Positions 9,171 to 17,934 of a stretch of DNA of 51,899 nucleotides are shown here, piece after piece. The translations under genes were made by a program, and so were the position numbers. Location of the stretch: NCBI RefSeq assembly GCF_000313565.1, contig NZ_HE578931.1:91665-143563 (forward strand). The letters run 5' to 3'. The notes beneath the pieces were generated by a model. It did not search any database. It was not told where the DNA came from and saw nothing but the letters and a program-made list of their open reading frames with translations. The stretch is from Dielma fastidiosa (GTDB taxonomy: Bacteria > Bacillota_I > Bacilli_A > Erysipelotrichales > Erysipelotrichaceae). Each line of letters begins with the position of its first letter. Within the stretch, counting starts at the first letter, position 1.

Positions 9171-10025
9171 ATGCGGATTGCATTTATTGCGGATGTACAT
9201 GAAGATTATAATCATCATCATGATTTTGTTAAGTGCTTTTCGGAATTTTGCGAGGATAATAAGATTGATATCCTGATCTTTGCCGGTGATACATCTACCG
9301 GGGCAGTGAAGACTTTGTATTTTTATCGTCAGCTGCAGAAATCATGCCGCGCGAAGGTAATGCAGATTCCCGGCAATCATGAACTCTATTGTGAACTGAA
9401 AAAGAATCTGGCCGGTGAGCGTATTCAGACCATGGAAGAATCACAGCATTATTTTGAACGGCTGATGCAGGATGAGACAAGTCTTGCAGCGCATCCGATT
9501 GAAACAAAGAATTGGATCATTCTTGGTGAATGCGGCTGGTATGATTTTTCCTTTGATCCAAGCTATCCAAACTTAGATTATCAAAAGCTCAGCAAGAAAA
9601 AGGTTTCGCTTATCCGCTGGCCTGACCGTAAATTTATCGACGGCAATATCGTTGATGAAAAACTAGATGTGGCACGCACTCAGGAAAGTCTTGACCGTTT
9701 GGAAAAACTGCTGGCCGCTGCCAAAAAAACCAATAAGAAAATTATGGTTGTTACACATATGCTGCCAACTCCGCAATGTATTAAAAAATGGAGGCTCCCG
9801 TATTTTAATACTGCAGCCAATTATTTAGGCAGCAGCCGCTTTTTAGAATTGTTTAAGAAATATGATGTAGAGATGAATATCTGCGCGCATTCACATATGC
9901 GGATGTCAAAAGAAATTGAAGGTATCCGTATTGTTAATGTATCGCTTGGATATAACTATCAATGGAAGCATATTTTAGATGCCAAGGCAGAAATCGCCGA
10001 AACATGTTATATATTGGAGGACTGA
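9171..10025 (+). CDS. Calcineurin-like metallophosphoesterase
   Basis: A 284-residue cytoplasmic phosphoesterase with the full two-metal set: D8-x-H10 (ADVH), GDT (FAGDTST), PGNHE, a later THM and the final AHSHM. Start chosen at ATG 9171 (MRIAFIADVH), where the fold begins and a ribosome binding site AAAGGAAGTG is correctly placed. The longer frame from 9129 overlaps the promoter. The substrate cannot be read from the sequence; the family includes nucleases, nucleotide phosphatases and protein phosphatases. It is followed after 2 bases by a tiny ORF and then tcdA, apparently as one operon. Confidence 0.85.
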   Translation: MRIAFIADVHEDYNHHHDFVKCFSEFCEDNKIDILIFAGDTSTGAVKTLYFYRQLQKSCRAKVMQIPGNHELYCELKKNLAGERIQTMEESQHYFERLMQDETSLAAHPIETKNWIILGECGWYDFSFDPSYPNLDYQKLSKKKVSLIRWPDRKFIDGNIVDEKLDVARTQESLDRLEKLLAAAKKTNKKIMVVTHMLPTPQCIKKWRLPYFNTAANYLGSSRFLELFKKYDVEMNICAHSHMRMSKEIEGIRIVNVSLGYNYQWKHILDAKAEIAETCYILED

Positions 10026-10027
10026 AG

Positions 10028-10102
10028 ATGAACAATAGCACACGATTATTGAATGCGTTAGCATGGCTTTTAGCCAATTTAAAGAAGAAAGGAAACCGTT
10101 AA
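10028..10102 (+). CDS. 24-residue peptide between metallophosphoesterase and tcdA
   Basis: ATG 10028 follows the previous stop by two bases and has GGAGGACTGAAG before it. It reads MNNSTRLLNALAWLLANLKK plus four residues, and its TAA is immediately followed by the tcdA ATG. The peptide is a basic amphipathic helix with a Leu/Ala/Trp face. The tcdA ribosome binding site (AAGAAAGGAAA) lies inside it. It may be a real microprotein or a translational coupling leader. No family recognised. Confidence 0.5.
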   Translation: MNNSTRLLNALAWLLANLKKKGNR

Positions 10103-10843
10103 ATGAATGAGGCTTTGCAGCGGGTTGAACTGCTGATCGGCGAAGCAGGTGTCAAAACGTTAAATGATGCTTGTGTATTAATCGCCGGTGTTGGCGGTGT
10201 CGGCTCATTTGCCGCGGAAAGTCTGGCGCGTTCAGGCATCGGCACATTGATTTTGGTTGATGCGGATACCGTCGCGGAAAGTAATTTGAATCGCCAGATT
10301 CATGCTGTATATACAACGATCGGAAAAGCCAAAACACAGGTGATGGCAGAACGGATTCATTCTTTTAACCGGGACTGTAAGGTAATTGAAAAACCCTTAT
10401 TCTACTCAGCGGCAGTCAATGATGAAATCTTTGATCAGCCGATTGATTTTGTTATTGACTGTATCGATACAATCACCAGCAAAGCGGATTTAATTGAAGC
10501 ATGCAAAGCAAGAAATATACCTTTTATTTCAAGTATGGGTATGGCCAACCGGTTCGATCCGACTAAGATTGAAATCTGTGATTTAATGAAAACCGCAAAT
10601 GATCCGCTGGCTAAGGTCATGCGCAATATCGTCCGCAAACGCCGCATTAAAGGTAAAATACCGGTAATCTTTTCAAAAGAACTGCCGATTACCCAAACAC
10701 GGGTGATCAATGAAGAAGGTAAGACACGAAAAGAGAAAATGCCGCCGGCAAGTACATCCTTTGTACCGGCAGCGGCTGGTTTAAGTGCCGGCAGTTATGT
10801 GGTGCGGGAGCTTATGAAAAAGGCAGAAATAAAAATAGTGTAA
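10103..10843 (+). CDS. tcdA: tRNA threonylcarbamoyladenosine dehydratase TcdA
   Basis: A 246-residue E1-like (ThiF/MoeB/HesA) enzyme. TcdA (YgdL/CsdL) cyclises t6A37 of tRNA to ct6A using ATP. The nucleotide fold is shown by VLIAGVGGVGSFAAESLARSG followed by LVDADTVAESNLNRQ, the hallmark of the family. DCIDTITSKADLI and the PASTSFVPAAAGLSAGSYVV tail match the TcdA subgroup rather than ThiF or MoeB. No thiS or moaD gene is adjacent, which supports the tRNA role. Start follows directly on the upstream TAA. A strong terminator follows. Confidence 0.9.
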   Translation: MNEALQRVELLIGEAGVKTLNDACVLIAGVGGVGSFAAESLARSGIGTLILVDADTVAESNLNRQIHAVYTTIGKAKTQVMAERIHSFNRDCKVIEKPLFYSAAVNDEIFDQPIDFVIDCIDTITSKADLIEACKARNIPFISSMGMANRFDPTKIEICDLMKTANDPLAKVMRNIVRKRRIKGKIPVIFSKELPITQTRVINEEGKTRKEKMPPASTSFVPAAAGLSAGSYVVRELMKKAEIKIV

Positions 10844-10886
10844 TGCAGATTTTATCAGTAAAATTACAGAATTTTTATTAACTTAT

Positions 10887-10914
10887 AAGAGGTGATTTAT
10901 TTCATCTCTTTTTT
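10887..10914 (+). terminator. Terminator after tcdA
   Basis: AAGAGGTGA (10887-10895) pairs with TCATCTCTT (10902-10910), 9 pairs with one G-T, over a 6-base loop, followed by a T run. Confidence 0.8.
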
Positions 10915-11170
10915 CTTACGGAATCATTTAAAAATACATGACAATCTTTTAAAAAGCTTGTAAATAGCTGATAGTCAAGGGCTTATGCTTTGAAAGGAAT
11001 TGCCTTTTTATCAGCTCTATGATAGAATTAGACCATATAAGAATGTCGCTGAATTTAATACAGAACCATGAAAATTGACAGTTGATGGACATGGATAAGT
11101 TAACTTTTTTTTCTTCAAATCCGTTTGTACTAGTATCCTGTATAATTCAAGGAACAAAGGGGGACATTGC
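10915..11170 (+). other. Intergenic region with a long-range inverted repeat upstream of the c-di-GMP operon
   Basis: No coding signal is seen. AGCTGATA (10966-10973) is exactly complementary to TATCAGCT (11009-11016); the 35-base loop could form a further small stem (AAAGG with CCTTT). A TATAAT lies at 11141-11146 and a purine-rich ribosome binding site AAAGGGGG ends about 7 bases before ATG 11171. No convincing -35 accompanies the TATAAT. Structured leader or regulator site is possible; no known riboswitch was recognised. Confidence 0.35.
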
Positions 11171-13753
11171 ATGTTTTCAAGAAGGAAGGTCTTGGTTGTT
11201 GAAGATAATGAGCTGAATCGAAGCTTGCTTTGTCAGATACTTGATTCCAATTATGATGTATTGGAAGCAGAAAATGGCGAAGAAGCATTAAAGAAGCTTA
11301 AACAATACGGTGAAGGAATTTCACTGATCCTTTTAGATATTGTAATGCCAGTCATGGATGGCTATACTTTTCTTTCTATCATGAAAGCTGATCCTTCTTA
11401 TTCTTTTATTCCTGTTATTGTTACAACACAAAATGACGGCGAATCTGATGAGGTTGCCGCTTTATCTCATGGCGCTACGGATTTTGTAGCGAAGCCATAT
11501 AAACCACAGATTATTCTGCATCGTGTAGCGAGTATCATCAATCTTAGAGAAACAGCTGCAATGATCAATCAGATTCAGTATGATCAGCTGACAGGGCTTT
11601 ACAGCAAGGCATTCTTTTATCAGCGTGTAAAAGAAATTCTGCTGCGTAACCCGGATCGTAAATATGATATTATCTGTTCGGATGTTGAAAATTTTAAATT
11701 AATTAATGATGTATTTGGTATCCCGGCCGGTGACCGCTTATTGCGCGGTATCGCTGATATGTATAAAACAAGAGTGAATAATATCGGCATCTGCGGACGG
11801 CTTAATTCCGATCGTTTTGCGTGTCTTTTAGAACATAACAATATTTATACCAATGAATTATTCAGTGAAATCAGCACTGAGGTAAATAATTTTTTAGAAG
11901 TACGCAATATTGTGATGAAGTGGGGTATTTATTATATTGAAGACATCAGTGTTTCGGTTGAACAGATGTGTGACCGCGCGCTATTGGCTGCTCACAGCAT
12001 TAAAGGTCAGTATGGTAAATATTTTGCTGTATATGATGATAAGCTTCGTAATGAATTATTAAAGGATCAGGCTATTACTGACAGTATGGAAGATGCTTTG
12101 GCTAAGGAACAGTTTTTGGTTTATTTACAGCCAAAGTATCGTATCAAGGATGAAAATTTAGTGGGTGCGGAAGCGTTAGTTCGCTGGATTCATCCTGAGC
12201 TTGGTTTTCAGCCGCCTGATAAATTTATCCCTTTATTTGAAAAAAATGGTTTTATTACGAAACTGGATCAATATGTATGGGATAAAACATGCGCTTTGAT
12301 TAAGGAATGGGATGATCGTGGTTTTACTCCGATTTCAGTATCCGTCAATGTATCAAGAGCGGATATTTATAATGCTGATTTGGCAGATATTTTAATTAAA
12401 ATTATTAATAAGTATGGTTTAGCGCCTTCACGGCTGCATTTAGAAATTACTGAAAGCGCCTATACGGAAAATCCTAAACAAATTATTGATACTGTAACCC
12501 ATTTGCGTGAGTTAGGTTTTATTATCGAAATGGATGATTTTGGCAGCGGTTATTCATCTTTGAATATGCTGAATGAAATGCCGATCGATATTTTAAAGCT
12601 GGATATGAAATTTATCCAGAATGAAACGGCAAAACCAAACAGTCAGGGGATTCTGCAATTTATTATTGATCTGGCTCGTTGGATGCATGTCAGTGTTGTT
12701 GCTGAGGGTGTTGAAACAAAGGATCAGCTGAGCCGCTTGAGTGAAATAGGCTGTGACTATGTGCAGGGCTATTATTTCGCGCGGCCTTTACCAAAACTTG
12801 AATTTGAAAAGCTTTTATCTGCGGATAGCCGCAAAGATGCTGAAAGCGAACTGGACGATGTCTGTGAAATATTGACGGAGCTGCCGGTACTGCTGATTGC
12901 TGATGAAGATAAAACTTATTGCGAGAATATCCGCAAAGCACTGCGGGGTTCTTATCAGATTGTTGATACAAATAATAGTACAGAGACCTTCGGTTATCTT
13001 GAAGATCATCCGAATACGGCAGGCCTTGTAGTGTCGTTAACTTTGCCGCATGATGATGGTTTTAAAATTATCAATTTTATACAGAGTGAGAAGCAGTATT
13101 GGAATCTTCCGGTCATTGCGTCTTCAGCAGCTAATGCTGATTTGGAAAGCCGGGCGCTGGACAGCGGGGCTGATGATTATATTGCTAAACCGCATAATAT
13201 GGACAGCTTATTAAAACGCGTACAGCGGTCTGTTCGTGACGCGGCGGCACAGCGCAAAATCCGTGAGCTGCAGGAAACCGCCTATAAGGATCATCTTACA
13301 GGTCTGTTAAATCGTCACGGTCTTGAAAATGCAGTCCGCAGCTTAAATAAAAAAGATCTGCCAGCAGCGGTATTTATTTTTGATCTTGATGATCTTAATA
13401 ATCATAATGACGAATGCGGACACCGCGCGGGTGATCAGGAATTGACTCAGTTCAGTATGATTCTTCGTGCCTGCACAAGCGAAAAGGATTTACTGGCGAG
13501 AATCGGCGGCGATGAATTTGTCATCGTGGCTACTCAGACATCCGCTGAGGGTATTGAAAAGCTGGGTCATGAAATCTGTACCGCAAGTAATAACAAGTGT
13601 ATTAAAAATGAATATACATGGTCATGTTCAGCGGGAGCTGCCGTTATGGAAGAGCTGGATATTTTTAGTGATGTTTTGGAAAAAGCTGATCAGGCACTGC
13701 TTCAGGCTAAAAAGGAAAACAGAGGCAGCTGTTGTTTTTGGAAAGAAGGATGA
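11171..13753 (+). CDS. REC-GGDEF-EAL-REC-GGDEF c-di-GMP signalling protein
   Basis: An 860-residue protein with five domains. REC1 (~5-125) has the phospho-acceptor D56 in LLDIVMP and the late KP. GGDEF1 (~137-290) is degenerate: the motif reads N212-S-D-R-F. EAL (~300-550) is intact: EALVRW at 334-339, NVSR, LEITES, DDFGSGYSSL, KLDMKFI, AEGVET and QGYYFARPLP. REC2 (~565-695) reads VVSLTLP where the acceptor Asp should be, so it is probably not phosphorylated. GGDEF2 (~705-858) has intact GGDEF at 779-783 and no RxxD inhibitory site. It likely both makes and degrades c-di-GMP, controlled by phosphate on D56. First gene of an operon with the hybrid kinase (6 bases after its stop) and the Hpt protein. 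Confidence 0.92.
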   Translation: MFSRRKVLVVEDNELNRSLLCQILDSNYDVLEAENGEEALKKLKQYGEGISLILLDIVMPVMDGYTFLSIMKADPSYSFIPVIVTTQNDGESDEVAALSHGATDFVAKPYKPQIILHRVASIINLRETAAMINQIQYDQLTGLYSKAFFYQRVKEILLRNPDRKYDIICSDVENFKLINDVFGIPAGDRLLRGIADMYKTRVNNIGICGRLNSDRFACLLEHNNIYTNELFSEISTEVNNFLEVRNIVMKWGIYYIEDISVSVEQMCDRALLAAHSIKGQYGKYFAVYDDKLRNELLKDQAITDSMEDALAKEQFLVYLQPKYRIKDENLVGAEALVRWIHPELGFQPPDKFIPLFEKNGFITKLDQYVWDKTCALIKEWDDRGFTPISVSVNVSRADIYNADLADILIKIINKYGLAPSRLHLEITESAYTENPKQIIDTVTHLRELGFIIEMDDFGSGYSSLNMLNEMPIDILKLDMKFIQNETAKPNSQGILQFIIDLARWMHVSVVAEGVETKDQLSRLSEIGCDYVQGYYFARPLPKLEFEKLLSADSRKDAESELDDVCEILTELPVLLIADEDKTYCENIRKALRGSYQIVDTNNSTETFGYLEDHPNTAGLVVSLTLPHDDGFKIINFIQSEKQYWNLPVIASSAANADLESRALDSGADDYIAKPHNMDSLLKRVQRSVRDAAAQRKIRELQETAYKDHLTGLLNRHGLENAVRSLNKKDLPAAVFIFDLDDLNNHNDECGHRAGDQELTQFSMILRACTSEKDLLARIGGDEFVIVATQTSAEGIEKLGHEICTASNNKCIKNEYTWSCSAGAAVMEELDIFSDVLEKADQALLQAKKENRGSCCFWKEG

Positions 13754-13758
13754 ATGGA

Positions 13759-16700
13759 ATGAGAAATGTCGATGCCAAGCAAACAGCTGTAAATTTTTGT
13801 ATCGCCTGGTTTCAGGAGCGCGATCTAAAGCAGGCAGCTAATTATTTATGTGAAGATGTACAGTTTATCGGTACAAGTGAGAAAGAATTCGCAAATGGCA
13901 AAGACGAAATGATGAATTATATCATTGAGGATATTAAGGAAATCAGTGAGCCATTTCATGTAAAGCTGGAATTTATTTATGATCGGCAGTTAAGTGATAC
14001 GGTTTATACACTTTCTGCACAGTTTACTCTTAAAAATTCAGTTTATGCGTGGCATTTGAATGGCTTTTTTGTGATGCGTAAAGATAAAGAGGAATGGCTG
14101 ATCTGTAATCTTCATTTCTCAGAACCAAGTGTAACCCAGCAGCAGGATGAACATTATCCGAATACCATCGTTATTGAGAATGTGATGAAACAACGGCAGG
14201 AGCTGCTTAATGATGCAATTGCCGGCGGGATGATGGGCGGCTATATTGAGCCTGATTTTCCATATTATTTTGTTAATCAATGGATGCTGAACTATTTAGG
14301 TTATGCGAATGAAGCCGAGTTTGTAGAGGATATTAAGGGCTTAATTATTAATTGTATGCATCCGGATGATCAGCAGCGAGTGGATCAGGAAGTAAGTGAA
14401 CAATTAGCTTATAAAGATGAATATATAGTAGAGTATCGGATGCGTAAAAAAGATGGCTCATATATTTGGGTTCATGATACCGGCCGTAAAATGAAAGCCG
14501 AAAATGGCAAAGATGCAATCGTATCCGTGTGCATCGATATCAGTGAACAGAAAAGAGCACAGGCAGAGATTTTAAATCTTTATAATAATATACCGGGAGC
14601 TGTTTTTCGCTGCCGCTTTGATGATGATTATTCCGTAATTGATGCCAATGACGGTCTTTTTGACTTTCTTGGCTATACCCGTGAAGAATTTAAAGCGATG
14701 GGCAATAAAATGTCGGCAGTTATCTATCCTGATGATTATAAAGTGATGAAGAATATATTAAATGAACAGCTTACCCAAGGGAATACGATACATAATGAAA
14801 ATCGTCTGATTTGTAAAGATGGTTCAATTAAATGGATTTCAATTAAAGCCCAGCTTTTTATTGAGGGAGATGAACCATGTTTCTATTGTGTATTTGTCGA
14901 CATTACCGATGAAAAGAAAGTACAGTCCAGAGTAAGAGATCTTTATGAAGAAGAGCTGGCTTATTTTACTGAGCTGTCTTCGGTAGGCGGAACGCTTCAG
15001 GGACGAATGAATGTAACTAAAAATATTATTGAAAATTATCTTGGCGCGTCTGAAGTTACCGTGGCGCATGTTGGGGATACGTATGATCAAACGATTGAGA
15101 GTCTGGCGGCTTCTGCTGTTGATATGATTGCCGGTGATCATATTCGAAAGACATTAAATCGTCAGAAGGTTCTCGCGGATTATCAAAATGGCAAAGTGAA
15201 TTACCGGCTTGAATATCTGCGCCGGCGCAATGATGGATCAACTTTTTGGGTCAGTACCAATTTAAGGACTTATCTGAATCCGGAAACTGATGATTTGATT
15301 ATATTCTTCTATACGTTTGATACAACGAAACAAAAGCTTCAGGAGCAGCTGCTTAAGCGGATTGCAGATTTAGATTATGATGTGATTGTGGATATTGATA
15401 TTATTCAGGGGACTTATCAGATGGTTTCATTCACCAATAAGCCTGAAAATATGCTGCAGCCTGAGGGTGATTTTCAAAAAAATATTCATGATTTAGCCAA
15501 GCGCTGCATGAATGAGAAAGCAAGTCAGGAATATCTTGAAAAGCTTGATTTTGAGTATATGAAAACTCAGCTGGAAAAGCAGGATGTCTATACCTTCGTT
15601 GTTGAAATGAACAATAAAGAAAATATCCCTTTAGTGAAACGTTTCCAAGTGTTTTATATTAATAAAGAGCTTGGCCGTGTCTGCATGGCAAGAACGGATG
15701 TTACGGATGTGGTGCGTAAGGAACAGAAGCAGAAAGCTGAATTAGCAGCTGCATTGGTAGCGGCTGAACAGGCTAATGCTGCTAAGACGGACTTCCTTTC
15801 ACGCATGTCTCATGAAATTAGAACACCGATGAATGCAATCATTGGCATGAGCACCATCGCGGCTCGTTCAATTGGTGATGATGAGCAGGTTCAGGACTGT
15901 ATCTCTAAAATTGGTATTTCTTCCCGCTTCTTATTATCACTGATTAATGATATTTTAGATATGAGCCGTATCGAAAGCGGAAAGATGCTGCTTAAAAATG
16001 AAAAGATACCAACAGAAGAATTCTTAAATGGTATCAATTCAATTTGTTATGCACAGGCAGCAGCTAAGGGTGTTGACTATGAATGCATCGTTGATCCAAC
16101 GCTTGATGATTATTACATGGGTGATGCAATGAAGCTTCAGCAGGTTTTAATCAATATTTTAAGTAATGCGATTAAGTTTACCAATGAGGGAGGCAAGGTT
16201 ACCTTCTCAGCTGCTCAGCATCGTAAAACGAAGAATGATGCCGTGCTGCGATTCATTGTGAATGATACCGGTGTGGGTATGGATGAAAGCTTCCTGCCGC
16301 ATATTTTTGAACCATTTGCTCAGGAAAGCACCGGTACAACCGCACTTTACGGCGGTACTGGTCTTGGTCTTGCAATTTCTAAGAATATCGTTGATATGAT
16401 GGATGGTAAAATTACTGCCCGTTCAATCAGAGGTATTGGTTCAGAATTCACCGTAGATGTGAAATTAGGAATTACTGAAGAAGAGAAGCTTCGTCATAAT
16501 CAAAAGAAGATTCATTACAATTTCTCACATTTGAAAACATTAGTCGTAGATGATGATGTGGCGGTTTGTGAAAGTGCAGTAATGACACTAGAAGAAATTG
16601 GCATCAAGGCTGAATGGGTAGACAGCGGCCGGAAAGCAATTGATCGGGTAAAGCATCTTTGGGGCAGCAGTAAATATTATGAAATGATTCTTATCGACTG

Positions 16701-17340
16701 GAAAATGCCGGAAATGGATGGTATTGAAACTGCCAGAAGAATACGTGAAATCGTTGGCCCAGACGTAACGATTATTATTATGACAGCTTATGATTGGATT
16801 GCTATTGAGCATGAAGCGAAGCTGGCAGGCGTAAATCTATTAATGAGTAAGCCGATGTTTAAATCTTCATTAATTTCAGCTTTCTCAAGAGTATTAGGTG
16901 AAAAAGAAGAAAAAGAAACATCGTCAGCCACTCAGGATTATGATTTCACAGGCAAGCGGGTGCTGCTTGTAGAGGATAATGTAATTAATACTGAGGTAGC
17001 TGTTATGCTGCTTGAAGATAAGGGATTTATGGTTGAAACAGCTGAAAATGGGCTGCGGGCGATGGAGAAATTCAGTAAATCAGAAGCTGGATATTATGAT
17101 GCAATTCTGATGGATATTCGTATGCCGTTGATGGATGGTTTAAGTGCATCAATGAATATTCGTCATTTAAGTAATCAGGACGCATCTTCAATACCAATCA
17201 TTGCCATGACGGCAAATGCATTTGATGATGATATTGAGAAAAGCAAAGCGGCGGGGATGAATGCTCATCTTGCGAAGCCAATTGAGCCTGAACGCTTATA
17301 TCAAACACTTTATGATTTCATTTTCGGCAAGGAGGCTTAA
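13759..17340 (+). CDS. Hybrid sensor histidine kinase: NTF2-like, PAS repeats, HisKA-HATPase, two REC
   Basis: About 1193 residues, no clear membrane segments, so probably cytoplasmic. In order: an NTF2/SnoaL-like domain (~1-125); at least two PAS/PAC units (~150-270 and ~280-395, each ending in an ISEQKRAQ- or TDEKKVQ-like PAC tail) plus one or two diverged ones to ~660; HisKA with H685 in SHEIRTP; HATPase with NILSNAIKF, DTGVGM and GGTGLGLAIS; REC1 with D980 (LIDWKMPEMDG); and REC2 with D1119 (LMDIRMPLMDG). Start chosen at ATG 13759, 8 bases after AAGGA; ATG 13750, overlapping the upstream stop, is an alternative. The next gene is an Hpt protein, so phosphate should pass H685 to D980 or D1119, then Hpt, then the first gene's REC. 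The signal is unknown. Confidence 0.93.
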   Translation: MRNVDAKQTAVNFCIAWFQERDLKQAANYLCEDVQFIGTSEKEFANGKDEMMNYIIEDIKEISEPFHVKLEFIYDRQLSDTVYTLSAQFTLKNSVYAWHLNGFFVMRKDKEEWLICNLHFSEPSVTQQQDEHYPNTIVIENVMKQRQELLNDAIAGGMMGGYIEPDFPYYFVNQWMLNYLGYANEAEFVEDIKGLIINCMHPDDQQRVDQEVSEQLAYKDEYIVEYRMRKKDGSYIWVHDTGRKMKAENGKDAIVSVCIDISEQKRAQAEILNLYNNIPGAVFRCRFDDDYSVIDANDGLFDFLGYTREEFKAMGNKMSAVIYPDDYKVMKNILNEQLTQGNTIHNENRLICKDGSIKWISIKAQLFIEGDEPCFYCVFVDITDEKKVQSRVRDLYEEELAYFTELSSVGGTLQGRMNVTKNIIENYLGASEVTVAHVGDTYDQTIESLAASAVDMIAGDHIRKTLNRQKVLADYQNGKVNYRLEYLRRRNDGSTFWVSTNLRTYLNPETDDLIIFFYTFDTTKQKLQEQLLKRIADLDYDVIVDIDIIQGTYQMVSFTNKPENMLQPEGDFQKNIHDLAKRCMNEKASQEYLEKLDFEYMKTQLEKQDVYTFVVEMNNKENIPLVKRFQVFYINKELGRVCMARTDVTDVVRKEQKQKAELAAALVAAEQANAAKTDFLSRMSHEIRTPMNAIIGMSTIAARSIGDDEQVQDCISKIGISSRFLLSLINDILDMSRIESGKMLLKNEKIPTEEFLNGINSICYAQAAAKGVDYECIVDPTLDDYYMGDAMKLQQVLINILSNAIKFTNEGGKVTFSAAQHRKTKNDAVLRFIVNDTGVGMDESFLPHIFEPFAQESTGTTALYGGTGLGLAISKNIVDMMDGKITARSIRGIGSEFTVDVKLGITEEEKLRHNQKKIHYNFSHLKTLVVDDDVAVCESAVMTLEEIGIKAEWVDSGRKAIDRVKHLWGSSKYYEMILIDWKMPEMDGIETARRIREIVGPDVTIIIMTAYDWIAIEHEAKLAGVNLLMSKPMFKSSLISAFSRVLGEKEEKETSSATQDYDFTGKRVLLVEDNVINTEVAVMLLEDKGFMVETAENGLRAMEKFSKSEAGYYDAILMDIRMPLMDGLSASMNIRHLSNQDASSIPIIAMTANAFDDDIEKSKAAGMNAHLAKPIEPERLYQTLYDFIFGKEA

Positions 17341-17344
17341 GCTG

Positions 17345-17704
17345 ATGGAAGATTTTAAGGAAATATTCGAAAATTATGGCGGTGATTATAATTCAACAAT
17401 GCCTCGTTTCATGAATAATGAATCGATGTATCGGAAATTTTTAAATATGCTTTTTAAAGATGATAATTTAAAAAAGTTAAATGATGCTATACAAAGCGGT
17501 GATTTAGAAAAGGCTTTTGAGGCTGCCCATACATTAAAGGGTGTTGTAGCCAATATGGGGCTGACACCGATGTATAATGCAGTTTGTGTCATTGTAGAAC
17601 CACTGCGGGCTAAACGTGAGGATGCAGATTATAACGCGATGCTGAGTGAAATTGAAAAAGAATATGAAAAAGTTCAGGAGCTTAGTCATTTGTTGGAAAT
17701 GTAA
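17345..17704 (+). CDS. Histidine phosphotransfer (Hpt) protein
   Basis: A 119-residue, mostly helical single-domain Hpt protein. The phosphorylated residue is H62 in AAHTLKGVVANMG, the classic H-x-L-K-G signature. Start chosen at ATG 17345, with AAGGAGG inside the end of the kinase gene 9 bases upstream. The frame that extends further left overlaps the kinase and lacks support. It is the obvious intermediate between the receivers of the hybrid kinase and REC1 of the c-di-GMP protein. A strong terminator follows, closing the three-gene operon. Confidence 0.93.
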   Translation: MEDFKEIFENYGGDYNSTMPRFMNNESMYRKFLNMLFKDDNLKKLNDAIQSGDLEKAFEAAHTLKGVVANMGLTPMYNAVCVIVEPLRAKREDADYNAMLSEIEKEYEKVQELSHLLEM

Positions 17705-17744
17705 AACTGAATCAGTAGTTATTGCTGAATTAAAATGCTTAAAT

Positions 17745-17784
17745 AACCGCCTGTGGATGGATGATGCCATGGGCGGTTTTATTT
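17745..17784 (+). terminator. Terminator of the phosphorelay operon
   Basis: AACCGCCTGTGG (17745-17756) pairs fully (12 pairs, two G-T) with CCATGGGCGGTT (17767-17778) over a 10-base loop, then TTTTATTT. Confidence 0.88.
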
Positions 17785-17826
17785 ATCGAGGTTATAAAGC
17801 TAATTATTCATTATAAATTCAATTAA

Positions 17827-17851
17827 TGTTGCTGTAATAGCAGCATTTTTT
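17827..17851 (+). terminator. Second hairpin plus T run ahead of the metal-resistance operon
   Basis: TGTTGCT (17827-17833) pairs with AGCAGCA (17839-17845) over a GTAAT loop, followed by six T. It insulates the metal-responsive promoter that starts 12 bases later. Confidence 0.7.
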
Positions 17852-17862
17852 CATTTTTGGTA

Positions 17863-17891
17863 TTGACAATACCTATAACCTATTCTATTAT
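17863..17891 (+). promoter_or_regulatory. Sigma-A promoter of the ArsR-ATPase operon
   Basis: Perfect TTGACA (17863-17868), a 17-base spacer, and TATTAT (17886-17891). The operator palindrome lies 9 bases downstream of the -10, over the expected transcription start, as expected for repression. Confidence 0.85.
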
Positions 17892-17900
17892 TATATTGTC

Positions 17901-17920
17901 ATATGAACAGATGTTCATAT
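17901..17920. promoter_or_regulatory. ArsR/SmtB-family operator (perfect 9-2-9 palindrome)
   Basis: ATATGAACA (17901-17909), GA, TGTTCATAT (17912-17920). The TGAACA-n2-TGTTCA core is the known operator type of zinc/cadmium sensors of the SmtB/CzrA/CadC group. It lies between the -10 and the repressor start, so metal-free repressor would block transcription. Confidence 0.88.
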
Positions 17921-17934
17921 ATTGAGGTGAAACT

